Origin: Inquilinus sp052113205
GTDB lineage: Bacteria > Pseudomonadota > Alphaproteobacteria > DSM-16000 > Inquilinaceae
DNA: 64,000 nt
Reading direction: 5' to 3'
Assembly (NCBI RefSeq): GCF_052113205.1
Contig: NZ_JBFRCU010000026.1
Location: 15,007-79,006, forward strand
Both the position numbers and the translations under genes were made by a program. Shown in pieces: positions 26,322 to 34,250 of this stretch (positions are counted from its first letter, which is position 1; each line of letters begins with the position of its first letter). The notes below the pieces were generated by a model that was given only the letters and a program-made list of their open reading frames with translations, had not been told where the DNA came from and searched no databases.

Positions 26322-26945
26322 GTGACCGCGATTGCCAAGCCCGAAACATCGCTGCTCGCCGACATGGCGCCGGATGAGCAGGAGCGGCTGCGGTCGATCG
26401 CCGAGGACGTCCGCAGCGGGGCCAATTGGGTGGTGCGCAAGCGCAAGCTGCTCGACACGCTGCTGGCGATCGAGGCGGCGATCGGCGGCACGCCGAACGA
26501 GGCGCTGATCGGCGACGACAGCGACTTCGCCGCGCTGCGCGACGAGATCCGCAAGATGGAGGAGGCGGCCCAGGCCGCCGCGGCCGCCGCCGGCGAGGCA
26601 CCGGACGTGCCGCTGGATGAGGACGAACTGGCCGCCGCCGCCAACGAGATCGCCTTCCTGACCGGCCTGCCGACCTATGTCGGCGCGGTGCTGGAGATTC
26701 TCGACGAGGGTGAGATCGTCGCCGTCGAGCAGGCCGCCTTCTACCACCTCTCCGCCCATCCGGAGCATCAGCGCGCCGCCGACGCCTGGTTCGATGCCGA
26801 CATCCGCAACGACAAGGCGTTCCGCAAGTTCCTGCGCGCCAACCGCGACTATTCCGACCTGCTCGACCGGTTCGAGGAGATGCTGGACGTGGTCGAGGAG
26901 GGGCCGGAGGACGAGGAGTTCGACGACGCCCCGACCCGGCACTGA
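26322..26945 (+). CDS. Hypothetical acidic helical protein
   Basis: A protein of about 207 residues, acidic and mostly helical, with an Ala/Glu-rich segment (KMEEAAQAAAAAAG near residue 90) and an acidic tail (EEGPEDEEFDDAP). No membrane segment, signal or named domain seen. The GTG at 26322 (VTAIAKPETS) is a probable start; ATG 26364 is an alternative. It ends 22 bp before the aminotransferase gene and shares its direction, so the two may be an operon. Confidence 0.7.
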   Translation: MTAIAKPETSLLADMAPDEQERLRSIAEDVRSGANWVVRKRKLLDTLLAIEAAIGGTPNEALIGDDSDFAALRDEIRKMEEAAQAAAAAAGEAPDVPLDEDELAAAANEIAFLTGLPTYVGAVLEILDEGEIVAVEQAAFYHLSAHPEHQRAADAWFDADIRNDKAFRKFLRANRDYSDLLDRFEEMLDVVEEGPEDEEFDDAPTRH

Positions 26946-26967
26946 CACGGGCGACCTGAGTTCCAAG

Positions 26968-28125
26968 ATGAAGCCCGGAAACGCCATCTTCTCCGGCCTC
27001 GGCACCACGGTGTTCGAGGTCATGTCCCGGCTGGCGCGGCAGCACGGCGCGGTCAATCTCGGCCAGGGCTTCCCGGACGGGAAAGGGCCGGAGGATGTGC
27101 TGCGGGTCGCCGCCGCCGCCGTCACCGACGGCTGGAACCAGTACCCGCCGATGCTCGGCCTGCCCGAGCTGCGCCAAGCCGTGGCGGCGCATGACAAGCG
27201 CTTCTACGGGCTCGAGGTCGATCCCGACAGCGAGGTCGTGGTCACCTCCGGCGCCACCGAGGCGCTGGCGGCGGCGCTGTTCGCGCTGATCGAGCCGGGC
27301 GACGAGGTGGTGCTGTTCGAGCCGCTCTACGACGCCTATCTGCCGCTGGTCCGCCGCGCCGGCGGGGTGCCGAAATTCGTGCATCTGACGCCGCCCGACT
27401 GGTCATTCGACCGGGCGGCCCTGGCAAGTGCCTTCTCGCCGCGGACCAAGGCGGTGCTGTTCAACAACCCGCTGAACCCGGCCGCCAAGGTGTTCGGCGC
27501 GGCCGAGCTGGATCTGCTGGCCGAGTTCGTCGAGGGCTCGGACGCCTATGTCATCTGCGACGAGGTCTACGAACACCTGGTGTTCGACGGCCGGCGGCAC
27601 CAGCCGCTGATCGCCCGGCCCGGCATGCGCGACCGCTGCCTGAAGATCGGCTCGGCCGGCAAGACCTTCTCGCTGACCGGCTGGAAGGTCGGCTACGTCA
27701 CCGCGGCGCCGGCGCTGGCGACGCTGCTGGGCAAGACGCATCAGTTCCTGACCTTCACCACCCCGCCGAACCTGCAGGCCGCCGTGGCCTATGGCCTGGC
27801 CAAGGGCGACGATTATTACGACGGCTTCACCGCCGAGCTGCAGGGCAAGCGCGACCGCTTCGCCGCCGGGCTGCGGCGGCTGGGGCTGACGGTGCTGCCC
27901 TGCGACGGCACCTATTTCGTCAATCTCGACATCGGCTCGACCGGCTTCAACGGCGACGACCAGGCCTTCTGCCGGCACCTGATCGAGGAGGTCGGAGTCG
28001 CCGCCATCCCGGTCTCGGCTTTCTATGCCGAGTCCCCGCTGTCGACCGTCGCCCGCTTCTGCTTCGCCAAGCAGGATGCGGTGCTGGACGAAGCACTGGC
28101 GCGGCTGGCCAAGCGGTTCGGCTAG
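26968..28125 (+). CDS. PLP-dependent aminotransferase class I (YbdL/kynurenine-aminotransferase-like)
   Basis: A 385-residue fold-type I aminotransferase. Visible: NLGQGFPDGKGP, NQYPPMLGLPELRQAVAAH, NNPLNPAAKVF (Asn/Asp cofactor contacts), DEVYEHLVF and the PLP-lysine motif SAGKTFSLTGWKVGY, then RFCFAK with the carboxylate-binding Arg. YbdL-type enzymes transaminate methionine, kynurenine or glutamine with 2-oxo acids. ATG 26968 gives MKPGNAIFSGLG. The substrate is not decidable from sequence alone. Confidence 0.93.
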   Translation: MKPGNAIFSGLGTTVFEVMSRLARQHGAVNLGQGFPDGKGPEDVLRVAAAAVTDGWNQYPPMLGLPELRQAVAAHDKRFYGLEVDPDSEVVVTSGATEALAAALFALIEPGDEVVLFEPLYDAYLPLVRRAGGVPKFVHLTPPDWSFDRAALASAFSPRTKAVLFNNPLNPAAKVFGAAELDLLAEFVEGSDAYVICDEVYEHLVFDGRRHQPLIARPGMRDRCLKIGSAGKTFSLTGWKVGYVTAAPALATLLGKTHQFLTFTTPPNLQAAVAYGLAKGDDYYDGFTAELQGKRDRFAAGLRRLGLTVLPCDGTYFVNLDIGSTGFNGDDQAFCRHLIEEVGVAAIPVSAFYAESPLSTVARFCFAKQDAVLDEALARLAKRFG

Positions 28126-28202
28126 GCGGCCCGAAACGGCACTGGACAGCCGGGCAGGGGAATGCCCTCCTCGCGGCAGCGATCCTGCGAAGGGAGGCTG
28201 CC

Positions 28203-28865
28203 CTGCTCGGCCCGATCCGCAACCATCTGCGGCACCACACCCGTTTCTATGCCGGCGCGCTGCTCGGCGTGGCGCTCTGGTTCGCCTTGGGCGGCAGCGC
28301 CAGCGGTCCGATCGCCGTCGTCATCGCCGGCGATGCCTTCTTCGGCCTGTATCTCGCCTGGACCGCGGTCCTGGCCAGGCATGTGACGGCCGACTCGTTC
28401 CGGCACCGCGCCGACATCGACGATGAGGGCCTGCCGCTGATCGTGCTGATCACGATGATCGCGGCCGGCCTCGGCGTGGCCTCGATCTTCAGCCTGCTGA
28501 ACCAGGCGCAGAGGCCGGCACCGCTGCATCTGGTCCTGGCGGTCGCCGGCGTGGCGCTAGGCTGGGCGACGCTGCACACCGTCTTCGCCTTCCGCTACGC
28601 CCATCTCTACTACGGCAATGCCGGCGGCGAGCACGGCAAGCGCCGGGATGCGCGCGGGCTGGAATTCCCGGGCGATGACGAGCCGGGCGTGTGGGACTTC
28701 CTCTACTATTCCTTCGTCGTCGGCATGACGGCCCAGGTCTCGGACGTGCAGGTGACCGATTCCTATATGCGCCGGCTGACCCTCGGCCACGGCGTGCTGT
28801 CCTTCATTTTCAACACCGTGATCCTGGCGCTGGCGGTCAATATCGCGGCCGGCCTGGCGCATTGA
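28203..28865 (+). CDS. DUF1345 multi-pass membrane protein, probable CTG start
   Basis: About 220 residues with five or so hydrophobic helices and the DUF1345 pattern (HHTRFYAGALLGVALWFALG, DAFFGLYLAWTAVLARH, FRHRADIDDEG, DVQVTDSYMRRL, HGVLSFIFNTVILALAVN). No ATG, GTG or TTG lies where the family starts. CTG 28203 follows GGAG (28193-28196) at 6 bp and gives the expected length and the first helix; GTG 28269 would cut that helix. Function is unknown. Confidence 0.8.
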   Translation: MLGPIRNHLRHHTRFYAGALLGVALWFALGGSASGPIAVVIAGDAFFGLYLAWTAVLARHVTADSFRHRADIDDEGLPLIVLITMIAAGLGVASIFSLLNQAQRPAPLHLVLAVAGVALGWATLHTVFAFRYAHLYYGNAGGEHGKRRDARGLEFPGDDEPGVWDFLYYSFVVGMTAQVSDVQVTDSYMRRLTLGHGVLSFIFNTVILALAVNIAAGLAH

Positions 28866-28877
28866 CCGATCCCGCCC

Positions 28878-28909
28878 TTGACAGATCCGCTTATTCGCCC
28901 GACCTTTAT
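28878..28909 (+). promoter_or_regulatory. Possible promoter of the mini-gene at 28942
   Basis: A consensus -35 TTGACA (28878-28883) is followed by a weaker AT-rich block (CTTTAT, 28904-28909) with longer than usual spacing. Alphaproteobacterial -10 elements are often weak. Confidence 0.35.
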
Positions 28910-28941
28910 CGCAGGTGCAACAAACGAAAGGAGGTGATCCG

Positions 28942-29037
28942 ATGTCTAGCGCTCCGGTGACCTTGATCTCCGCGGCGGCCCTGATGGGACGAGCGTCGGA
29001 TCGGGCGATGTCGGCAACCTCCGATCTGCCGGCCTGA
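28942..29037 (+). CDS. 31-codon mini-gene with exceptional Shine-Dalgarno
   Basis: ATG 28942 opens a 31-residue peptide (MSSAPVTLISAAALMGRASD, then an 11-residue tail to TGA 29037). The 15 bases before it, GAAAGGAGGTGATCC (28926-28940), are fully complementary to the 3' end of alphaproteobacterial 16S rRNA, far beyond the usual 4-6. A GC-rich terminator follows at 29112. It is a stand-alone unit between DUF1345 and the DJ-1/PfpI gene. Function is unknown; it may encode a small protein or a regulatory/leader RNA. Confidence 0.6.
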   Translation: MSSAPVTLISAAALMGRASDRAMSATSDLPA

Positions 29038-29111
29038 CACCGACCACTTCGTCGCGGCGATCCGCGAGCGCCGGCACTTAAGACCGGTGCCTCACCGAAC
29101 GTTGAACTCCG

Positions 29112-29138
29112 ACCGCCGCCCTCCGGGGCGGCGGTTTT
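29112..29138 (+). terminator. Intrinsic terminator of the mini-gene
   Basis: A perfect 9-bp GC-only stem (CCGCCGCCC/GGGCGGCGG) with a short loop, followed by TTTT at 29135-29138. It closes a transcript of about 200 nt from the promoter-like site at 28878. Confidence 0.75.
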
Positions 29139-29398
29139 GCATCTTGCAGCAGGGCTTCGGAAGCGGACCGAGCCCCAGCATTGTGCAATGCACCCATGCG
29201 ACGGGTCTGCGCCATTGACTTTCGGCGTCCCTGCCGCCACTTCTACGATCGAATTCAATCACCATCCCGGCATGGTTTCGCCGCTGCCTCGCGACACGCG
29301 ATCCGCAGCGCAGGACGGCGCCTCGTGCGCGTCCATAAGGCGACCATGTGATCCGGAGGGGATCCGCCGGGACCGGCTTCAGCAAGGGAGAATAATAC
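29139..29398. other. Non-coding gap upstream of the DJ-1/PfpI gene
   Basis: 260 bp without a convincing gene on either strand. It must hold the promoter of the DJ-1/PfpI gene because a terminator lies just upstream, but I see no clear promoter or operator. Confidence 0.5.
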
Positions 29399-29971
29399 AT
29401 GCAGAACGACAAGCCTCTCGCCGGCAAGACGATCGCCATCCTGGTGTCGAACGGGTTCGAGGAAGTCCAGATGACCGAGCCGCAGCGGGCCCTGCTCGCC
29501 GCCGGCGCCGCCCTGAAGATCGTCTCGACCGAGCAGGGGCTGGTCAATGGCTGGCACGAGAAGGCGTGGGGTCACTACTTCGCCGTCGACGTGCCGCTGT
29601 CGAACGCGCTGGCCGCGGATTTCGACGCCGTCCTGATCCCGGGTGGTGAGCGCGGCGTGGCCAAGCTGGCCGCCAACCCGCACACCAAGCGCATCCTTCG
29701 CGGCTTCGCCGATGCCGGCAAGCCGATCGCCGCCCTCGGCGTCGCGCCGCAGCTGCTGGCGCTGTCCGAGCGGATCCAGGGCCGCACCGTGGTCGCCAAT
29801 GACAGCGTCCGCGAGACGCTCGAGGCCGCCGGCGCCAAGCTGGTCGACGACACGGTCGTGGTCGACGGCAACCTGATCACCGCCCGCGACGACCTCGACA
29901 TGCCCGCGTTCAAGGGCTCGATCGTCGAGCACTTCACGACCGTTGCCGCCTTGGTGGCCGCGGCCGCCTGA
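29399..29971 (+). CDS. DJ-1/PfpI-family protein lacking the catalytic Cys-His
   Basis: A 190-residue flavodoxin-like protein of the DJ-1/PfpI superfamily: AILVSNGFEEVQMTEPQ with the conserved Glu22, YFAVDVPL and DFDAVLIPGGE. The nucleophile elbow, normally AAICHGPQLL, reads AALGVAPQLL: Cys is Gly114 and His is Val115. It can therefore not act as a PfpI-type protease, DJ-1 deglycase or glyoxalase by the usual mechanism. ATG 29399 has AAGGGAG upstream; a strong terminator follows its stop. Confidence 0.9.
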   Translation: MQNDKPLAGKTIAILVSNGFEEVQMTEPQRALLAAGAALKIVSTEQGLVNGWHEKAWGHYFAVDVPLSNALAADFDAVLIPGGERGVAKLAANPHTKRILRGFADAGKPIAALGVAPQLLALSERIQGRTVVANDSVRETLEAAGAKLVDDTVVVDGNLITARDDLDMPAFKGSIVEHFTTVAALVAAAA

Positions 29972-29993
29972 TCCTCCGGGACCGGGAAAGTTT

Positions 29994-30024
29994 AAAGGGC
30001 GCCGGTTTTTCCGGCGCCCTTTTT
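29994..30024 (+). terminator. Strong intrinsic terminator after the DJ-1/PfpI gene
   Basis: GGGCGCCGG and CCGGCGCCC pair around a TTTTT loop and are followed by TTTTT, with AAA on the other side so that the hairpin can also act for the opposite strand. It lies 23 bp after the stop codon. Confidence 0.9.
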
Positions 30025-30058
30025 GCTTTGGGCTCGATATCGATCGTCAGGTTGGATG

Positions 30059-30090
30059 CGTTGCCTCTCCCGCAAGCGGGAGAGGCAACG
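30059..30090. repeat. Short palindromic repeat, family C core
   Basis: CGTTGCCTCTCCCGC-AA-GCGGGAGAGGCAACG is a perfect inverted repeat (15-bp arms, 2-bp spacer). The same arms recur at the ends of 52170-52305. It lies 4 bp after the oppF stop and may terminate or stabilise the opp mRNA. Confidence 0.85.
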
Positions 30091-30094
30091 CAAA

Positions 30095-31147
30095 TTACGC
30101 CGCCTCGTCGCGGCGGGCCGGGGTCGGGGTGTCCCAGAAGTGGCAGGCGGCCTGGTGGCCGGGGCTGCCGACATCGATCAACTGCGGTGCCACCTGGGCG
30201 CACAGATCCTGCGCCTTCGGGCAGCGGGTGCGGAAATAGCAGCCGGTGGGCGGGTTCAGCGGGCTCGGCAGGTCGCCGGTCAGCACGATCCGCTTCTTGC
30301 TGCGCTCGGCATCCGGGTCGGGCAGCGGCACCGCCGAGATCAGCGCCTGGGTGTAGGGGTGGCGCGGATTGTCGTAGATGTCGTCGCGGTCGGCGATCTC
30401 GGCCAGCTTGCCGAGATACAGCACCATGATGCGGTGGCTGATGTGGCGCACCACCGACAGGTCGTGGCTGATGAAGATCAGCGACAGGCCGAACTGGCGC
30501 TGCAGCCGCATCAGCAGGTTGACGATCTGGCTCTGGATCGAGACGTCGAGGGCCGAGACCGGCTCGTCGCACACGATCAGCTTCGGGTTCAGGATCATCG
30601 CCCGGGCGATGCCGATGCGCTGCGCCTGGCCGCCGGAGAATTCGTGCGGATAGCGGTTGATCATCTCCGGCCGCAGCCCGACCAGGCCCATGATCTCCTC
30701 GACCTTGGCCCGGCGCGCCTTCTTGCTCAGCTTGCCCTCGAACACGTCGAGCGGCTCGCCGATGATCTCGCCCACGGTCATGCGCGGGTTCAGCGAGGCC
30801 AGCGGGTCCTGGAAGATGATCTGCAGGTCCTGCCGCTTCTCGCGCATCGCCTGGCTGTCGAGATTGGCGATGTTCTCGCCCATCCACACCACCTGGCCCG
30901 CGGTCGGCGGGATTAGCTGCAGCACGGCGCGGCCGAGGGTCGACTTGCCGCAGCCGGATTCACCGACGATGCCGAGCGTCTCGCCGGCCTTGAGGTCGAA
31001 GCTGATGCCGTCGACCGCCTTCAGGCTGTCGCGGTGGCTGGACCACATGTGCCGCTTCGGCATCGAGAAATGCACGCGCAGGTCGCGCACCGACAGGATC
31101 GTCTTGCCGTCGTAGGACGGATTGGCCGGCGGGAGGGTGTCGGTCAT
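30095..31147 (-). CDS. oppF: Oligopeptide/dipeptide ABC transporter ATP-binding protein OppF
   Basis: A 350-residue cytoplasmic ATPase with Walker A GESGCGKST, Q-loop IIFQDPLASLNPR, signature EFSGGQAQRIGIARA, Walker B KLIVCDEPVSALD and the C-terminal oligo_HPY region (RHPYTQALISAVPLPDP, with Cys-rich CYFRTRCPKAQDLC, an Fe-S-like cluster known in this family). ATG 31147 follows the oppD stop by 8 bp. It is last gene of the oppABCDF operon. Confidence 0.96.
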   Translation of the reverse strand: MTDTLPPANPSYDGKTILSVRDLRVHFSMPKRHMWSSHRDSLKAVDGISFDLKAGETLGIVGESGCGKSTLGRAVLQLIPPTAGQVVWMGENIANLDSQAMREKRQDLQIIFQDPLASLNPRMTVGEIIGEPLDVFEGKLSKKARRAKVEEIMGLVGLRPEMINRYPHEFSGGQAQRIGIARAMILNPKLIVCDEPVSALDVSIQSQIVNLLMRLQRQFGLSLIFISHDLSVVRHISHRIMVLYLGKLAEIADRDDIYDNPRHPYTQALISAVPLPDPDAERSKKRIVLTGDLPSPLNPPTGCYFRTRCPKAQDLCAQVAPQLIDVGSPGHQAACHFWDTPTPARRDEAA

Positions 31148-31155
31148 GGCGGGCC

Positions 31156-32271
31156 TCAATGACGGGTCCGGGCGGCGCGATCGGCGTCGATGACTGCGCG
31201 ATCGGCCTCGGTCAAAGGCAGCTGGGTCAGGTGGCAGGCCTTGGCCCGCCGCACGCCGCTGGCTTCGAGGTCGCCGCCGCAGGGGCGCAGCAGCGGCTCT
31301 TCCGCCACGCAGCGGGCATGGGCGTAGCGGCAGCGCGGCTGGAAGTTGCAGCCGGGCGGCAGGTTCTGCAGGTTCGGCGGCTGGCCGCCGATCGACGGCA
31401 GCTCGGCATGCCGGTCGGAGTTCAGCCGCGGCATGCTCTGCAGCAGCCCCTCGGTGTAGGGGTGCTGCGGGTTGTAGAAGATGTCCCGCACCGACCCGGT
31501 CTCGATCACGTTGCCGGCATACATCACCATCACCCGGTCGGCGAGGCCGGCGATGACGCCGAGATCATGGGTGATCAGCACGATCGAGGTGTTGAACTCG
31601 CGCTTCAGGTCGCGCATCAGGTCCAGGATCTGGGCCTGGACGGTGACGTCGAGGGCGGTGGTCGGCTCGTCGGCGATCAGCAGGTCTGGCTGGCACAGCA
31701 GGGCCATGGCGATCATCACCCGCTGGCGCATGCCGCCGGAGAATTCATGCGGATACATGCCGATCCGGCGCTTGCCCTCGGGGATGCGGACCAGGTCCAG
31801 CATCTCGATCGACCGCTTCAGCGCCTGGCCCTGGTTCATCCCCTTGTGCTGCACCAGCACCTCGGTCATTTGCCGGGCGATGGTCAGGTACGGGTTCAGC
31901 GACGTCATCGGATCCTGGAAGATCATCGACATCTTCGAACCGCGCACCCGGTTCAGTTTGGCCGGCGGCAGGCCCAGGATCTCCTGCCCCCGGTACTGCA
32001 CGCTGCCGGTGGCGCGGCCGTTCGAGGCCAGGAGGCCCATCACCGACATGAACAGCTGGCTCTTGCCCGAGCCGCTCTCGCCGACGACGCCGATGGTCTC
32101 GCCGGCAGCGATGTCGAGCGAGATGCCGTTCACCGCGGCGACGACGCCGTCGCCGGTCTGGAAGCGGGTGACGAGATTGCGGATCGCCAGGATGATCTCG
32201 GCCTGGGCGGGAGCGGTGGCCACGGTGCCGGCGGTCGGGGTCGGGGTGGTCACGAGAGTTGCTGCAGTCAT
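31156..32271 (-). CDS. oppD: Oligopeptide/dipeptide ABC transporter ATP-binding protein OppD
   Basis: A 371-residue ATPase partner of OppF. Walker A is GESGSGKSQ (Ser then Gln instead of the usual Ser-Thr), Q-loop MIFQDPMTSLNPY, signature EFSGGMRQRVMIAMA, Walker B LLIADEPTTALD and HPYTEGLL with a Cys-containing C-terminal region (CNFQPRCRYAHARC). Start MTAATLVTTPTPTAG is at 32271, 19 bp after oppC. Confidence 0.96.
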   Translation of the reverse strand: MTAATLVTTPTPTAGTVATAPAQAEIILAIRNLVTRFQTGDGVVAAVNGISLDIAAGETIGVVGESGSGKSQLFMSVMGLLASNGRATGSVQYRGQEILGLPPAKLNRVRGSKMSMIFQDPMTSLNPYLTIARQMTEVLVQHKGMNQGQALKRSIEMLDLVRIPEGKRRIGMYPHEFSGGMRQRVMIAMALLCQPDLLIADEPTTALDVTVQAQILDLMRDLKREFNTSIVLITHDLGVIAGLADRVMVMYAGNVIETGSVRDIFYNPQHPYTEGLLQSMPRLNSDRHAELPSIGGQPPNLQNLPPGCNFQPRCRYAHARCVAEEPLLRPCGGDLEASGVRRAKACHLTQLPLTEADRAVIDADRAARTRH

Positions 32272-32290
32272 TGTGCGTTGGCCTCGGGGC

Positions 32291-33208
32291 TCAGCGATCG
32301 CGCGGGTCGAGGGCGTCGCGCAGCCCGTCCCCGATGAAATTGAGGCAGAACAGGGTGACGGCCAGGAACACGGCCGGGAACACCAGCATCCACCAGGCGA
32401 TGGTCATGCTGCGGGCGCCATCCGAGATCAGCACGCCCCAGCTCGTCATCGGCTCCTGCACCCCGAGACCAAGGAAGGACAGGAAGCTTTCCAGCAGGAT
32501 CACCTGCGGCACGGTCAGCGTCATGTAGACGATGACCGGCCCGAGCGTGTTCGGGATCACGTGCTTGCGGATGATGCGCCAGTTCGACAGGCCGCAGGCA
32601 TGCGCGGCCTCGATATATTCCTTGCGCTTGATCGACAGGGTCTGGCCCCGGACGATGCGCGCCATGTCCAGCCAGTTCACCGCGCCGATGGCGACGAAGA
32701 TCAGGATGATGTTCCGGCCGAAGAATACCATCAGCAGGATCACGAAGAACATGAACGGCAGGGAGTACAGCACGTCGACCAGCCGCATCATCATGCTGTC
32801 GACGCGGCCGCCCAGGAAGCCGGAGGTGGCGCCGTAGGTGACGCCGATGATCAGGCTGACCAGGGTACCGACGATGCCGACCATCAGCGAGATCTGGCCG
32901 CCATAGAGGGTGCGGACCAGGAGGTCGCGGCCATTGGCCTCGGTGCCGAAGTAATGCGCGAAGGTGCCGTCATCCGCGGCCGCGAAGCTGGGCGGCGCGG
33001 TGAAGGCGGTGTAGTCGACCTCGTCCAGCCCCCAGGGCAGCAGATAGGGCCCGGCGACGCAGGCGATGGCGATGATCGCCAGCATCGCGACGCTGGCGAT
33101 GGCGGCCTTGTTGCCGCGCAGGCGCCGCCAGGCGTCCTGCCACAGGCTGCGGCCCTTGATCGGCTGGGCGGCGGGGGGCGGAAGGGTTCCGATGGTGGCG
33201 TCGGTCAT
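32291..33208 (-). CDS. oppC: Oligopeptide ABC transporter permease OppC
   Basis: A 305-residue inner-membrane permease with an N-terminal helix (AIASVAMLAIIAIACVAGPY) and a BPD_transp_1 core; the ATPase-coupling loop is EAAHACGLSNWRIIRKHVIPN. It pairs with OppB to form the channel. It starts 10 bp after the OppB stop. Confidence 0.96.
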   Translation of the reverse strand: MTDATIGTLPPPAAQPIKGRSLWQDAWRRLRGNKAAIASVAMLAIIAIACVAGPYLLPWGLDEVDYTAFTAPPSFAAADDGTFAHYFGTEANGRDLLVRTLYGGQISLMVGIVGTLVSLIIGVTYGATSGFLGGRVDSMMMRLVDVLYSLPFMFFVILLMVFFGRNIILIFVAIGAVNWLDMARIVRGQTLSIKRKEYIEAAHACGLSNWRIIRKHVIPNTLGPVIVYMTLTVPQVILLESFLSFLGLGVQEPMTSWGVLISDGARSMTIAWWMLVFPAVFLAVTLFCLNFIGDGLRDALDPRDR

Positions 33209-33218
33209 CGCCGCGTCC

Positions 33219-34139
33219 TCAATCGTAGCGCACGCGCGGGTCGAGCGCGCCGTACAGCAGATCGACCAGCAGGTTGAACAGGATGATCAGCACGGCGAAG
33301 AAGATCACCGTGCCCATCACCAGGGTATAGTCGCGGTTCAGTGCGCCCTGGATGAAATAGCGGCCGATGCCGGGGATGCCGAAGATCTGCTCGATCACGA
33401 TCGAGCCGGTGATGATGCCGGCGGTGGCGGGGCCGAGATAGGAGACGACCGGCAGCAGCCCGGCCTTCAGCGTGTGCCGCATGATCGTGATCCGCTCGGG
33501 CAGGCCCTTGGCTCTGGCGGTGCGCACGAAATTCGAGCGCAACACCTCGATCATGCTGGCGCGGGTCAGCCGGGCGATATAGGCGGTCGGCGGCAGGGAT
33601 AGCGCCACGATCGGCAGGATGAACGAGGTCCAGCCGGCGGTGATGCCGCCGGCCGGCAGGATCCGCCAAGTCACGGCCAGGAGCAGCACCAGAAGAGGCG
33701 CCACGACGAAGTTCGGGATGGTGATGCCGATCATGGCGATCGCCATGGTGCCGTAGTCGCCGGGCGTGTTCTGCTTCAACGCCGCGATGGTTCCGAACAG
33801 GATGCCGAAGAAGCTGGCGACCGCGACCGCGATCAGGCCGATCTGCAGCGAATAGGGGAAGCCCTTGCTCAGCAGCTCGTTGACCGAATAGTCGCGCATC
33901 CGGAAGGACGGGCCGAAATCACCCTGCAGGACATTGCCCATGTAGCGGCCGAACTGCATGTAGAGCGGCTCGTCCAGATGATACGCCTTCTCGAGGTTGC
34001 GCTTGATCTCGACCGGCAGCGGCTTGTCGGTGGCGAAGGGGCCGCCCGGCGCCAGCCGGATCATGAAGAAGGCCACCGCGATGATGATCAGGATGGTCGG
34101 TATGGCGCCCAGGATGCGGCGCACGGCATAGCTCAGCAT
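33219..34139 (-). CDS. oppB: Oligopeptide ABC transporter permease OppB
   Basis: A 306-residue permease with N-terminal helix LGAIPTILIIIAVAFFMIRL and the coupling loop FVRTARAKGLPERITIMRH. A conserved DFGPSFRMRDYSVNELL stretch follows the first periplasmic loop, as in OppB. It follows oppA after 111 bp containing an attenuator-like hairpin. Confidence 0.96.
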   Translation of the reverse strand: MLSYAVRRILGAIPTILIIIAVAFFMIRLAPGGPFATDKPLPVEIKRNLEKAYHLDEPLYMQFGRYMGNVLQGDFGPSFRMRDYSVNELLSKGFPYSLQIGLIAVAVASFFGILFGTIAALKQNTPGDYGTMAIAMIGITIPNFVVAPLLVLLLAVTWRILPAGGITAGWTSFILPIVALSLPPTAYIARLTRASMIEVLRSNFVRTARAKGLPERITIMRHTLKAGLLPVVSYLGPATAGIITGSIVIEQIFGIPGIGRYFIQGALNRDYTLVMGTVIFFAVLIILFNLLVDLLYGALDPRVRYD

Positions 34140-34199
34140 GGCATCGGATCCTTCGCCCGGGCGGGATGTCGGACATAACCCGGGGGCTGAAAAAGTCGA

Positions 34200-34231
34200 T
34201 GCCCGCCCTCCGGCTGGGTCCGGCGGGCGGG
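34200..34231 (-). terminator. Attenuator-like hairpin between oppA and oppB
   Basis: On the minus strand a GCCCGCC...GGCGGGC stem is followed 8 bases later by TTTTT. The position, just after the oppA stop, is where binding-protein operons usually carry a partial terminator or mRNA-stabilising stem that keeps binding protein above permease levels. Confidence 0.55.
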
Positions 34232-34250
34232 CATCGTCACGGGGTCGGCC

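Noticed and set aside
28926..28940. Possible 16S rRNA fragment (reverse complement of the 3' end)
   Set aside because: Only the 15-nt tail matches; the adjoining bases do not resemble 16S, so it is better read as a Shine-Dalgarno.
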